A stretch of DNA of 9,297 bases from JADGGV01 sp035715725 (GTDB taxonomy: Bacteria > Gemmatimonadota > Gemmatimonadetes > Longimicrobiales > RSA9), in assembly GCA_035715725.1 (NCBI GenBank), contig DASTKT010000128.1, positions 1 to 9,297 of the forward strand, given 5' to 3'. The position numbers and the translations under genes were made by a program. This document shows, piece by piece, positions 1-7,001 of the stretch. Each line of letters starts with the position of its first letter. Position 1 is the stretch's first letter. The notes beneath the pieces are model-generated. The model ran no database searches. It saw only the letters and a program-made list of their open reading frames with translations, and was not told the origin of the DNA.

Positions 1-89
1 CTTCTGAGACCGGCGGCCGGCGGCCGGGCGCGTGCAACGCCGCGTCGTCGCCGTGGGTCGAATGGTGGTCGCGCGGTGATGGCCGATTC

Positions 90-118
90 TTGTGGGGCCA
101 CTCTCTACAATGTAGAAT
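90..118 (+). promoter_or_regulatory. Sigma70-like promoter of the permease-PadR operon
   Basis: A -35 hexamer TTGTGG (90-95) and a -10 hexamer TAGAAT (113-118) are separated by exactly 17 nt. They lie about 40 nt upstream of the permease start codon, in one of the few AT-richer patches of an otherwise extremely GC-rich window. Both hexamers are close to the housekeeping consensus (TTGACA/TATAAT). An overlapping alternative -10, TACAAT (106-111), has no -35 at good spacing. Transcription would start near 125. The assignment rests on sequence match only. Confidence 0.6.
104..116. promoter_or_regulatory. Palindromic operator overlapping the -10 box
   Basis: TCTACA-A-TGTAGA is a perfect palindrome (6 + 1 + 6). 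It lies in the promoter spacer and covers the first bases of the TAGAAT -10 box, so a bound protein would block RNA polymerase. The TACA/TGTA half-sites are the core known from BlaI/CopY/MecI-type repressor operators. No such repressor is encoded in this window. The PadR protein encoded in the same operon is the local candidate, although PadR operators usually have wider half-site spacing. The palindrome is seen directly; its role as an operator is inferred. Confidence 0.5.
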
Positions 119-157
119 CGAGATACGACCGCGCGGACCCCGGGACGGAGCGAGGCG

Positions 158-2806
158 ATGGACGAGTCACGGAGGAGCGGACCGGCCGCGGGGCTGCCGC
201 GGCTGCCGCTGGCGCTGCTGCGGCGGCTGCTGCCGCACGCGGAGCGGGAGGAGGTGCTCACGGACCTGGCGGCGGAGCATGCGGAGCGGGTGGGGCGCCA
301 CGGTGTGGCGGCGGCGCGGGCGTGGCTGTGGATGCAGGTGGCGGGGTCGGTGCCGGCGCTGGTGCGGCGGAGCTGGTGGCGGGGGCGGACGGGGTTCGAG
401 CCGGCGTCGAGCCGCATGCGGCCGGGCGGGCCGGGGCTGGAGAGCTGGATCATGGACGCGCGCTACGCGGTGCGGCGGCTGCGGACGCGGCCGGCGTACG
501 CGCTGCTGGCCGTGGTGACGCTGGCGCTCGGCGTCGGAGGGACGGCGGCGGTGTGGGGGATCGCGCGGGGGCTGCTGGTGGCGCCGCTGCCGTACGCGCG
601 GGAGGGGGAGCTGGTGGCGTTCTGGAACCCGTTCGACTGGTCGCAGGCGGAGTTCGCGCACCTGCGGCCGGACTTTCCGGGGTTCCGGCGGGTGGCGATG
701 TACCGGACGACGGGGGTGATCCTGGCGGCGGGGGACGAGGCGCCGCGGGTGGTGCCGGCGGTGTCGTCGTCGGCGGAGCTGCTGGAGGTGCTGGGGACGC
801 GGCCGCTGGTGGGGCGAGGCTTCCAGCCGGGCGACGATGCGTCGGGAGCGGAGCCGGCGGCGGTGCTGAGCTACGGGCTCTGGCGGGAGCTGGGCGGCGA
901 TCCGGGGATCGTGGGGCGGCGGCTGCGGCTGAACGGGGTGGAGCGGACGGTGACGGGGGTGATGCCGGAGGGCTTCTGGTTTCCGGATCCGTCGGTGCGG
1001 GTCTGGCTGACGTTCGCGCTGGACCCGGAGGACGGGAGCGGGAACTACGCGCTGGTGGGGCGGCTGGCGCCGGGGCGGACGGTGGCGGGGATGGGGGACG
1101 CGCTGCGGCGGATCACGGCGTCGCTGGGGGAGCGGTTCCGCTACCCGGAGCAGTGGGACAAGACGAAGAACGCGTCGCTGGTGCCGCTGCGGGAGTATCT
1201 GGTGGGGGAGGTGCGTCCGGCGCTGCTGGCCACGTTGGCGGCGATGGCGGTGATCCTGCTGATCGCGTGCGCGAACGTGGCGGCGCTGATGCTGGGGCAG
1301 GTGGACGGCCGGGCGGCGGAGCTGGCGGTGCGGACGGCGCTGGGCGCGGGGCGGCGCCGGCTGCTTCAGCAGCTGGTCGCGGAGGCGCTGCTGGTGGGCG
1401 TGGTGGCAGGGGGCGCGGGCGCGGCGCTGGCGGCCGGGGCGTTCCGTCTGCTCGTTGGAGCGCTTCCGCTGGGCGCGCTGGCGGCGGGTGCGGCGCTGGA
1501 CTGGACGGTGTTCTGGGCGGCGATGGCGATCGCGCTGGCGGCGGCGCTGGCGGTGACGGTGGTGCCGGCGGCGTCGCTCTGGCGGGGCGACCTGCGCGGC
1601 GCGCTCGGGCGGCAGCGCACGGCGGGGATCGGCGGCCGGGGCGGGCGGGTCGAGGGGGCGCTCGTGGTGGCGGAGGTGGCGCTGGCGGTGATGATGGCGG
1701 CGGGCGCGGCGCTGCTGGTGCGGAGCGTCGCGAAGCTGCGGGCGGTGGACCCGGGGGTGGCGACGCGAGGCGTGGCGGTGCTGGAGGTGGCGATGCCGGC
1801 GGACGAGACGCCCGCGCGCCATCTCCAGACGGTGCGGGAGCTGGAGGCGGGGCTGGCGGCGGTACCGGGCGTGCGCGCGGTCGGCGCGGCGAAGCGGCTC
1901 CCGCTGCGCGGCGGGGGGGACAACTGGGGGATCCGGGTCGAGGGGCGGCCGGAGCTGGCGTCGAGCACGACGTACCTCCGGCTGGTCTCGCCGGACTACC
2001 TGCGGGTGATGGGCGTCCGGCTGCTGGCAGGGCGCGGCTTCGAGGCGGGCGACGTCGGGCGGGCCGAGCCGCCGGTCGTCGTCAACCGCGCGCTGGCCCG
2101 GAAGTATTTTCCGGGGCTCGACCCGCTCGGCCGGCGCATCGCCTACGCGGACGCCTGGATGCGGATCGTCGGGGTGGTGGACGACGTCGCGGAGGGGAAG
2201 CTGACGGACCCGGCGGCGCCGGCGGCGTACGTCCTCTTCGGCGGCGTGCCGTACCTGCCGCCGGCGGTCGCGCTGGTGCTGCGCGTGGCGCCCGGGCGCG
2301 AGCCCGCGGCCGTGCTGGAGGCGGCGCGGCAGCGGATCCGGCGGGTGGCGCCCGGCGCCGCGGTCCAGCAGGCGACGACGATGACGCAGGTCTTCGCCGA
2401 GGCGATCGGGCCGGCGCGGCAGCTCATGTCGCTCCTCGCGCTGCTGGCCGGGCTGGCGCTCGTGCTGGGCGCGGTGGGCGTCTACGGCGTGATCTCGCAC
2501 TACGTGAGCCGGCGCGGGCGCGAGTGGGGGATTCGCATGGCGCTGGGGCTCCGGCCGGCGCGGGTCCTCGGGCACGTCGTCGGCCGGGGCGGCGCGCTGG
2601 TGGCGGCGGGCGCCGCGATCGGCGTGATCGGGTTCCTCGGGCTGGCGCGGCTGCTCTCGACGTTCCTCTACGGCGTCGGCACGGCCGATCCGCTGGCGCT
2701 CGGCGCGGCGGCCGGCGGGCTGCTGCTCGTCGGCGTGGTGGCGGCGCTCGTGCCGGCCCGCCGCGCGGCGTCGACCGACCCCGCGGTGGTGCTCCGTGAG
2801 ACGTGA
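158..2806 (+). CDS. ADOP-family (MacB/FtsX-like) ABC transporter permease
   Basis: The 882-aa product is an inner-membrane protein of the acidobacterial duplicated orphan permease type: a MacB-like permease in two fused copies with no ATPase gene beside it. Residues about 13-75 form a cytosolic prefix with the LLRRLLPHAEREEVLTDLAAE pattern of the permease prefix domain. A first membrane helix (about 113-139) precedes a periplasmic MacB core-like region (about 140-340) and an FtsX membrane block (about 350-475). The second copy starts with a helix at about 498-527 and ends with an FtsX block from about 757, carrying EWGIRMALG and the terminal ARRAASTDPAVVL signature. The start is supported by GGAG at 147-150, 7 nt upstream. 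It is probably co-transcribed with the PadR gene 9 bp downstream. The substrate is unknown; the family is generally tied to export or envelope processes. Third-position base use shifts from almost pure G to a G/C mix along the gene. Confidence 0.9.
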   Translation: MDESRRSGPAAGLPRLPLALLRRLLPHAEREEVLTDLAAEHAERVGRHGVAAARAWLWMQVAGSVPALVRRSWWRGRTGFEPASSRMRPGGPGLESWIMDARYAVRRLRTRPAYALLAVVTLALGVGGTAAVWGIARGLLVAPLPYAREGELVAFWNPFDWSQAEFAHLRPDFPGFRRVAMYRTTGVILAAGDEAPRVVPAVSSSAELLEVLGTRPLVGRGFQPGDDASGAEPAAVLSYGLWRELGGDPGIVGRRLRLNGVERTVTGVMPEGFWFPDPSVRVWLTFALDPEDGSGNYALVGRLAPGRTVAGMGDALRRITASLGERFRYPEQWDKTKNASLVPLREYLVGEVRPALLATLAAMAVILLIACANVAALMLGQVDGRAAELAVRTALGAGRRRLLQQLVAEALLVGVVAGGAGAALAAGAFRLLVGALPLGALAAGAALDWTVFWAAMAIALAAALAVTVVPAASLWRGDLRGALGRQRTAGIGGRGGRVEGALVVAEVALAVMMAAGAALLVRSVAKLRAVDPGVATRGVAVLEVAMPADETPARHLQTVRELEAGLAAVPGVRAVGAAKRLPLRGGGDNWGIRVEGRPELASSTTYLRLVSPDYLRVMGVRLLAGRGFEAGDVGRAEPPVVVNRALARKYFPGLDPLGRRIAYADAWMRIVGVVDDVAEGKLTDPAAPAAYVLFGGVPYLPPAVALVLRVAPGREPAAVLEAARQRIRRVAPGAAVQQATTMTQVFAEAIGPARQLMSLLALLAGLALVLGAVGVYGVISHYVSRRGREWGIRMALGLRPARVLGHVVGRGGALVAAGAAIGVIGFLGLARLLSTFLYGVGTADPLALGAAAGGLLLVGVVAALVPARRAASTDPAVVLRET

Positions 2807-2815
2807 GGTGGAAGG

Positions 2816-3148
2816 ATGAGCGCGGCGGCGCCGCTGGGCGCGTTCGAGGAGCAGGTGCTGCTGGCCGTGGTGCGCACGAGCGCGGAGGCCTACGGCATGA
2901 GCGTCCGGCGGGAGCTGGAGGAGGTGACCGGACGCGACGTCGCCATCGGCGCGGTCTACGCCACGCTCGACCGGCTGGAGGCGAAGGGGCTCGTCGCCTC
3001 GCGGCGCGCCGAGCTGGCGGGCCAGTCGCGCCGCCTGTTCGCGCTCACCGGCGCGGGCGGCCGCGCCCTGGCGGAGACCCGCGCGATGCGGGACCGGCTG
3101 TGGCGGGGAGTGGATCTGGCGGGGCTGCTTTCGGGCGGGATTCCGTGA
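2816..3148 (+). CDS. PadR-family transcriptional regulator
   Basis: This 110-aa protein is essentially one winged-helix domain (about residues 7-80) followed by a short helix for dimerisation. The PadR hallmarks are clear: LGAFEEQVLLAV at the start, AYGMSVRRELEE in helix 2 and the recognition helix GAVYATLDRLEAKGLV (45-60), followed by LTGAGGRAL. The wing (about 63-76, RRAELAGQSRRLFAL) is shorter than in the usual relatives and lacks their GGRAKR-type segment. The permease stop TGA (2804-2806) overlaps its Shine-Dalgarno GAGGTG (2805-2810), 5 nt before the ATG, which suggests translational coupling. PadR genes commonly accompany ADOP permeases and usually precede them; here the regulator comes second. 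It is likely a repressor of its own operon, which is an inference. No ligand can be deduced. Confidence 0.88.
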   Translation: MSAAAPLGAFEEQVLLAVVRTSAEAYGMSVRRELEEVTGRDVAIGAVYATLDRLEAKGLVASRRAELAGQSRRLFALTGAGGRALAETRAMRDRLWRGVDLAGLLSGGIP

Positions 3149-3150
3149 GA

Positions 3151-3187
3151 GGTGGCTAGGGGGCGCCTGCGGTGCGCCCTAGCCACC
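3151..3187. terminator. Bidirectional hairpin between convergent genes
   Basis: GGTGGCTA (3151-3158) pairs with TAGCCACC (3180-3187), and after a two-G bulge GGGCGC (3161-3166) pairs with GCGCCC (3174-3179), leaving a 7-nt loop. The stem starts 2 bp after the PadR stop codon and includes the stop codon and last two glycine codons of the convergent minus-strand gene, so it could end transcripts from both sides. There is no T-tract on either side, so it may act as a transcript-end stabiliser or with Rho. Confidence 0.6.
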
Positions 3188-3655
3188 GAACTGCCTCAAG
3201 TGATGATCGAGGTGCTTCGCCTGGAGCCGGCTCACGAAACGGCCGGAGACGGCGCCGAAGACCGGGTGCGCGGCCCAGGCGGAGTCCATGGGCTTGCGCG
3301 CGAAGTCGCTCATGAGCTCGAGGCAGCGGGCGCGCTCGGCCTCGAAGTCGTGGCGCTCGCCGGAGGCGATGATCGCCTTCAGCGTGGGCGCGCCCTTCGG
3401 CCAGGGGAGGTAGAGCACGAGGAAGCGGATGACGGCCGGGGGCAGCGGCGGGCGCCGCTCATTCCCGGCGGGGATGCGGCCGAGCGCGACGGCCAGGCCG
3501 GCGCTCACGTGCCAGAGCATCTGGTCCACGGTCATCCTCCCCCACCGGCGCCGCGCGTCCGGGCGGAGGGCCCGCAGGCGCTGCTCGAGGGAAGCGCGGA
3601 CCGCGTCGTCGTGCAGCGTGTGCATGATGCGCTCGCGGTCGAGGTATGGCGCCAT
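3179..3655 (-). CDS. DinB-like / DUF1569 family protein
   Basis: This 158-aa soluble protein has no signal peptide. It resembles the DUF1569 branch of the DinB/YfiT-like putative metalloenzyme superfamily, which is a four-helix bundle. A conserved-looking WGRMTVDQMLWH segment places His49 in helix 2, and the C-terminal KHLDHHLRQF gives His148 and His152 (HxxxH). Together these are a good match to the three-histidine metal site of DinB-fold proteins. The length is typical of the family. The precise reaction is unknown; some DinB-fold relatives are thiol transferases or hydrolases. The annotated ATG has no good Shine-Dalgarno, and a promoter-like -10 box overlaps it, so Met11 (ATG with its first base at 3625) is a serious alternative start that would still keep all three histidines. 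The gene is convergent with PadR and divergent from the serine hydrolase at 3782. Confidence 0.75.
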   Translation of the reverse strand: MAPYLDRERIMHTLHDDAVRASLEQRLRALRPDARRRWGRMTVDQMLWHVSAGLAVALGRIPAGNERRPPLPPAVIRFLVLYLPWPKGAPTLKAIIASGERHDFEAERARCLELMSDFARKPMDSAWAAHPVFGAVSGRFVSRLQAKHLDHHLRQFGG

Positions 3656-3683
3656 TCTGCCGCCGGCACGGAAGGGGTGTCAA
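3654..3683 (-). promoter_or_regulatory. Possible promoter of the DinB-like gene
   Basis: Read on the minus strand, a perfect -35 consensus TTGACA (3683 down to 3678) is followed after 18 nt by CAGAAT (3659 down to 3654), which matches four of six -10 consensus bases. The -10 box overlaps the first base of the longest-ORF ATG (3655-3653). If it is used, transcription would begin near 3647, inside the annotated reading frame, and translation would then start at Met11. Confidence 0.4.
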
Positions 3684-3781
3684 CCGGGTTGCTCGGCGCC
3701 GGCCCTGGCGGTTAACGTTCGCGCCCCGGCGCGCGCGTTCCGTGCGCGTCCCGCTCCGCCCCCCGATCCCAAGGTATCCCG

Positions 3782-5158
3782 ATGCGGTCGTCGCCCCGCG
3801 CGCTTCCCATCCTGCTCCTCGCGCTGGCCGCGCCGGCGGCCGCGCAGACGTCGCACGGGCCCGACCGCTCGAGGGTCGCGGCGGCCGTCGACTCCATCGT
3901 GGCGGCGGCGCTCGAGGGCGGCCGCGCGGCGGGGATGTCCGTGGCCGTCGTGCGGGGCCGGGACACGCTCGTGCTGAAGGGGTACGGCTTCGCCGACCTC
4001 GAGCTGGACGCGCCCACGCCGGAGCGGGCGATCTACGAGATCGGCTCGGTGACGAAGCAGTTCACGGCGTCGGCGATCCTGCAGCTCCAGGAGCAGGGGA
4101 AGCTCTCGCTCGACGACGAGATCACGAAGTACCTGCCCGGCTATCCGACGCAGGGCCGCAAGGTCACGCTGCGCCGGCTCCTCGACCACACCTCCGGCAT
4201 CAAGGGCTACACGGAGCTTCCGGAGTTCGAGCGGCTGATGTCGCGGAAGATGCCGCGGGACACGCTGGTCGCGCTCTTCTCGTCGAAGCCGTTCGACTTC
4301 GAGCCGGGCGAGGCGGAGGTCTACAACAACTCGGCGTTCTTCCTGCTCGGCCTGGTCATCGAGAAGGTGAGCGGGATGTCGTATGCGGACTATGTGAAGA
4401 AGAACCTCTTCGACCGCGCCGGCATGCCCGACTCCCGCTACTGCAGCGAGAGCGCGATGGTGAAGCGCCGCGCGCACGGCTACGACACCGGGCCGAACGG
4501 GCTTCAGCTCGCGGCGTACATCGACCAGACGTGGCCGTTCTCGGCGGGCTCGCTCTGCTCGACGGCCGCGGACCTGGCCGCGTGGACGCTCGCGCTGCAC
4601 TCGGGGAAGATCCTCGGCCCGGCGGCGTACCAGGAGCTGATCACGCCCGGCACGCTGAACGACGGCACGCGGCTCCGCTACGCGAAGGGGCTGGCCGTGG
4701 ACAGCCTGCTCGGCCACCGCGCGATCCACCACGGCGGCGGCATCCCGGGCTTCCTCTCCGAGCTGGAGTACTTCCCCGACGACACGCTCGTGATCGCGGT
4801 GCTGATCAATTCGACGGGCCCCGTCTCGCCGGAGGGGGTGGCGCGCTCGATCGAGGAGGCGGTCCTCGGCCGAAGCGTCGTCAAGGCCGCGCCATTCAAG
4901 GGGAAGGCCGCCGACTACGTGGGCGAGTACCGCGGCGTCGGCCGCGGCCAGGAGACGGTGCTGAAGGTCGCGCAGGACAGCACCGGCACGCTCACGATCC
5001 AGCAGGGCCGCCAGCCGCCGCGGCCGCTGGCGTTCCGCGGCGGCGACACGTTCGAGGTGGGGAACGGGCGCTACACGTTCAAGCGCGAAGGGAAGCGGGT
5101 GGTGGCGGTGCGGGCGGACTTCGTTTTCGCGAACACGCTCGCGAAGCGGACGCCGTGA
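3782..5158 (+). CDS. Exported serine hydrolase, class C beta-lactamase/PBP (S12) family
   Basis: This 458-aa protein starts with a signal peptide (MRSSPRALPILLLALAAPAAA, cleavage likely after Ala21 before QT), so it acts in the periplasm or outside the cell. The catalytic domain spans about residues 30-350. It has the nucleophile motif S89-V-T-K92 (in EIGSVTKQF), the second motif Y181-N-N183 and a KTG-equivalent H317-G-G319 (HHGGGIPGF), and LLDHTSGI is typical of this family. About 90 C-terminal residues (from about 370, YVGEYRGVGRGQE) look like a small beta-rich accessory domain. Family members are D-aminopeptidases, carboxypeptidases, esterases or beta-lactamases; which applies here cannot be read from sequence. 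The start is supported by AAGG (3771-3774), 7 nt before the ATG, and by the signal peptide. The gene is convergent with a second S12 paralogue at 5442-7001. Confidence 0.9.
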   Translation: MRSSPRALPILLLALAAPAAAQTSHGPDRSRVAAAVDSIVAAALEGGRAAGMSVAVVRGRDTLVLKGYGFADLELDAPTPERAIYEIGSVTKQFTASAILQLQEQGKLSLDDEITKYLPGYPTQGRKVTLRRLLDHTSGIKGYTELPEFERLMSRKMPRDTLVALFSSKPFDFEPGEAEVYNNSAFFLLGLVIEKVSGMSYADYVKKNLFDRAGMPDSRYCSESAMVKRRAHGYDTGPNGLQLAAYIDQTWPFSAGSLCSTAADLAAWTLALHSGKILGPAAYQELITPGTLNDGTRLRYAKGLAVDSLLGHRAIHHGGGIPGFLSELEYFPDDTLVIAVLINSTGPVSPEGVARSIEEAVLGRSVVKAAPFKGKAADYVGEYRGVGRGQETVLKVAQDSTGTLTIQQGRQPPRPLAFRGGDTFEVGNGRYTFKREGKRVVAVRADFVFANTLAKRTP

Positions 5159-5162
5159 GCGG

Positions 5163-5188
5163 GCGGCCGCGCCTCCGCGGGCGGCCGC
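5163..5188 (+). terminator. GC hairpin after the first serine hydrolase
   Basis: Two copies of the self-complementary octamer GCGGCCGC (5163-5170 and 5181-5188) can pair across a 10-nt loop, 4 nt after the stop codon. Each octamer is the end of a 12-bp direct repeat GCGGGCGGCCGC (5159-5170 and 5177-5188). No T-tract follows. It is a plausible transcript end, but could equally be a chance product of the composition. Confidence 0.45.
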
Positions 5189-5197
5189 ACGTCCAAG

Positions 5198-5366
5198 AAC
5201 AGCGTTTTCACCGCAGAGGCGCAGAGTACGCCGAGAGGATAACGGCGTCACGCCGGCGGCCTGCGTACGCCGGACATGACATCGAGAAATGATGCGTCCC
5301 CCCGGCGAGCCTCCGCCGCCCGGCAACCCTCGGTGCCGTCCGTGCCTCAGTGGTGAAGACGCTGTT
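5198..5366. repeat. 169-bp intergenic element with 38-nt imperfect inverted repeats
   Basis: The left arm (5198-5235) begins AACAGCGTTTTCACCGCAGA and the right arm (5329-5366) ends with the complementary GGTGAAGACGCTGTT. Aligned without gaps, the two 38-nt arms match at about 28 positions. The first 15 outer positions differ at only one. The 93-bp interior has no plausible coding sequence and holds only small stems such as CGGCG-TCA-CGCCG (5244-5256). The TTCACCGCAGAGGCGCAGAG-like text resembles a motif I recall from intergenic repeats in many environmental bacterial genomes; that recollection was not checked here. The element fills most of the 283-bp gap between two convergent serine-hydrolase genes, where it could also act as a bidirectional terminator. 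The rest of this gap shows nothing else recognisable beyond the hairpin at 5163-5188. Confidence 0.7.
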
Positions 5367-5441
5367 GATCCGTTCCCCTCCCCGCCCACCCCTTCTCGCC
5401 CTGTCCGTTCGGCTCCGCGTCGTCGCGTGACGCCCCGTTCC

Positions 5442-7001
5442 CTACCTCCGCGTCAGCTTCAGCTCCTCGAACCAGAAGTCCTGGTTCGGTACGTTCAGCC
5501 GCAGCTCCGTGGGCGTGCCGACGTCGTTCGGGACGAACGTGGCGACGCCGCGGTCGAAGAACGGGAAGCGGCGCCGCCACTCGAGGATGAACGCGTCGCC
5601 GCCGCGGGGCGTGAGGTCGGCCACGAGGTCCGGGCTCGGCAGCAGCCGGAGCACGAGCTTGCCGCCCTCGAGGCGCACGGTGGCGTCGCCGTAGAGGTCG
5701 CCGGAGTAGGTGCCGGCGTACGCCTGGAGCGGGAGCGTCGGCTTCGCGCCGGGGGCGGGCTTGCCCACGATCGAGTCGCGGCGCGCGGCCTCGGCGCGGT
5801 CGGCGGCGCGCGCCTCCGCCAGCATCTCGGTGCTCCAGTCGCGCTCGGCGCCGCCGAGATAGGCGTCCAGCACGCGGTACATGAGCGGCGTGCTGACGTT
5901 CGTCGTGCTGTTCGTGAGCACGACCAGGCCGAGCCTCTCCTCGGGGACGAGCACGACGCGGGAGTACATGCCGTCGTAGCCGCCGGTGTGGCCGACGATC
6001 TTGCGGCCGAGGTAGTCGTTCAGCGTGAACGCCATGCCGTAGCCGCGGAAGTGCGTGGAGGGGAAGCGCTTCTGGCTGGCCTCGCCCACCTCGAAGGAGA
6101 TCTGCGGCGTCCACATCTCGCGCTGCCGCGCGGCGGAGACGACGCGCGTGCCGTCCAGCTCGCCGCCGTTCAGCTGCAGCTCGAGCCAGCGGGCCATGTC
6201 GTGCGCGCTGGAGATGATGCCGCCGGCCGCCACCATGTTGTCCCAGTCGTACCACGGGATCCGGATGGTCTGGCCGCGCCAGCGGGCGTGCGGGGTGGCG
6301 ACGTCGCTCCGGCGCGGCAGGCTGTCCACCGAGGCGACGGTCTCGGTCATGCCGATCGGCCGCAGGATCCGCGCGCTGACGTAGTCGATCCAGCTCCGGC
6401 CGCTGATGGCCGGGATCAGCAGCCCGGCGGTGACGAACGAGACGTTCGAGTAGCCGTAGGAGCCGCGGTACGGGCCGGCCGGCTCGAGGTAGCGGATCCG
6501 GCGCGCCACCTCCTCGGGCGAGTACGTCGTGCCGTACCAGAGCAGGTCGCCGCTGAACGTGCCGAGGCCGGAGCGGTGCGAGAGCAGGTCGCGCACGCGC
6601 ATGTCCTGCGAGACGAAGGGGTCGTAGAGCTGGTACCAGGGCAGGTACTTCTGCACGCGGTCGTCCCAGGAGAGCTTCCCCTCGTCCACGAGCGTGGCCA
6701 GCGCCGTGGCGGTGAACGCCTTCGTGTTCGAGGCGATGGCGAAGAGCGTGTGCTCGTCGACGCGGCCGGCCTTGCCCAGCTCGCGGACGCCGTACCCCTT
6801 CGCCAGCACGACCTTCCCGTCCTTGACGATGGCGACGGCCATGCCCGGCACGCCCCAGTCCTGCTGCGCCTTCGCGAAATACGCGTCCAGCGCCGCCACG
6901 TCGGGGGCGCGCTGCGCGACGGCCGGCCCGGCGACGATGCCGAGCGCCAGCGCGGCGGGCGCGAGGACGCGCCCGGCGGTGCGGCGGATCGATGCCTGCA
7001 T
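5442..7001 (-). CDS. Exported serine hydrolase (S12/beta-lactamase family) with DUF3471-like C-terminus
   Basis: This 519-aa protein has a signal peptide (about 1-29, ending AGPAVA before QRAP). The frame stays open about 350 codons further upstream, but the chosen ATG is fixed by the signal peptide and by GAGG (7012 down to 7009), 7 nt upstream. The catalytic domain covers about residues 34-400: S91-N-T-K94 (FAIASNTKAF), Y184-S-N186 (YGYSNVSF) and H338-T-G340 (VGHTGGYDGM), with LLSHRSGL in between. Residues from about 423 to the end (LPLQAYAGTYSGDLYGD onward) fit the DUF3471 domain often attached to these hydrolases. This is a paralogue of the 3782-5158 product but clearly diverged, with a different C-terminal domain. 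It is likely a periplasmic peptidase or esterase of unknown substrate. It is divergent from the DUF1440-like gene. Confidence 0.92.
   Translation of the reverse strand: MQASIRRTAGRVLAPAALALGIVAGPAVAQRAPDVAALDAYFAKAQQDWGVPGMAVAIVKDGKVVLAKGYGVRELGKAGRVDEHTLFAIASNTKAFTATALATLVDEGKLSWDDRVQKYLPWYQLYDPFVSQDMRVRDLLSHRSGLGTFSGDLLWYGTTYSPEEVARRIRYLEPAGPYRGSYGYSNVSFVTAGLLIPAISGRSWIDYVSARILRPIGMTETVASVDSLPRRSDVATPHARWRGQTIRIPWYDWDNMVAAGGIISSAHDMARWLELQLNGGELDGTRVVSAARQREMWTPQISFEVGEASQKRFPSTHFRGYGMAFTLNDYLGRKIVGHTGGYDGMYSRVVLVPEERLGLVVLTNSTTNVSTPLMYRVLDAYLGGAERDWSTEMLAEARAADRAEAARRDSIVGKPAPGAKPTLPLQAYAGTYSGDLYGDATVRLEGGKLVLRLLPSPDLVADLTPRGGDAFILEWRRRFPFFDRGVATFVPNDVGTPTELRLNVPNQDFWFEELKLTRR

Noticed and set aside
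11..27. CGGCGGC repeated in tandem near the left edge
   Set aside because: Two and a half copies of a 7-mer in GC-rich DNA; likely chance, or the end of an unseen upstream terminator.
167..2575. 802-codon antisense open frame across the permease
   Set aside because: Arg/His/Pro/Gln-rich low-complexity translation, explained by G-ending codons on the other strand. No Shine-Dalgarno or domain.
76..2799. Long open frame (907 codons) overlapping the permease on the same strand
   Set aside because: Its translation is an Ala/Gly/Arg run without motifs. It is kept open only by the GC-rich codon pattern of the permease frame, which has clear family signatures.
3689..3717. TTGCTC-N17-TTAACG as promoter for the serine hydrolase at 3782
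   Set aside because: The spacing is right, but the -10 hexamer matches consensus at only about two positions.
3646..5389. Overlapping long frames on both strands of the first serine hydrolase
   Set aside because: Shadow frames rich in Arg, Gly and Pro. The frame starting at 3782 has the signal peptide and all catalytic motifs.
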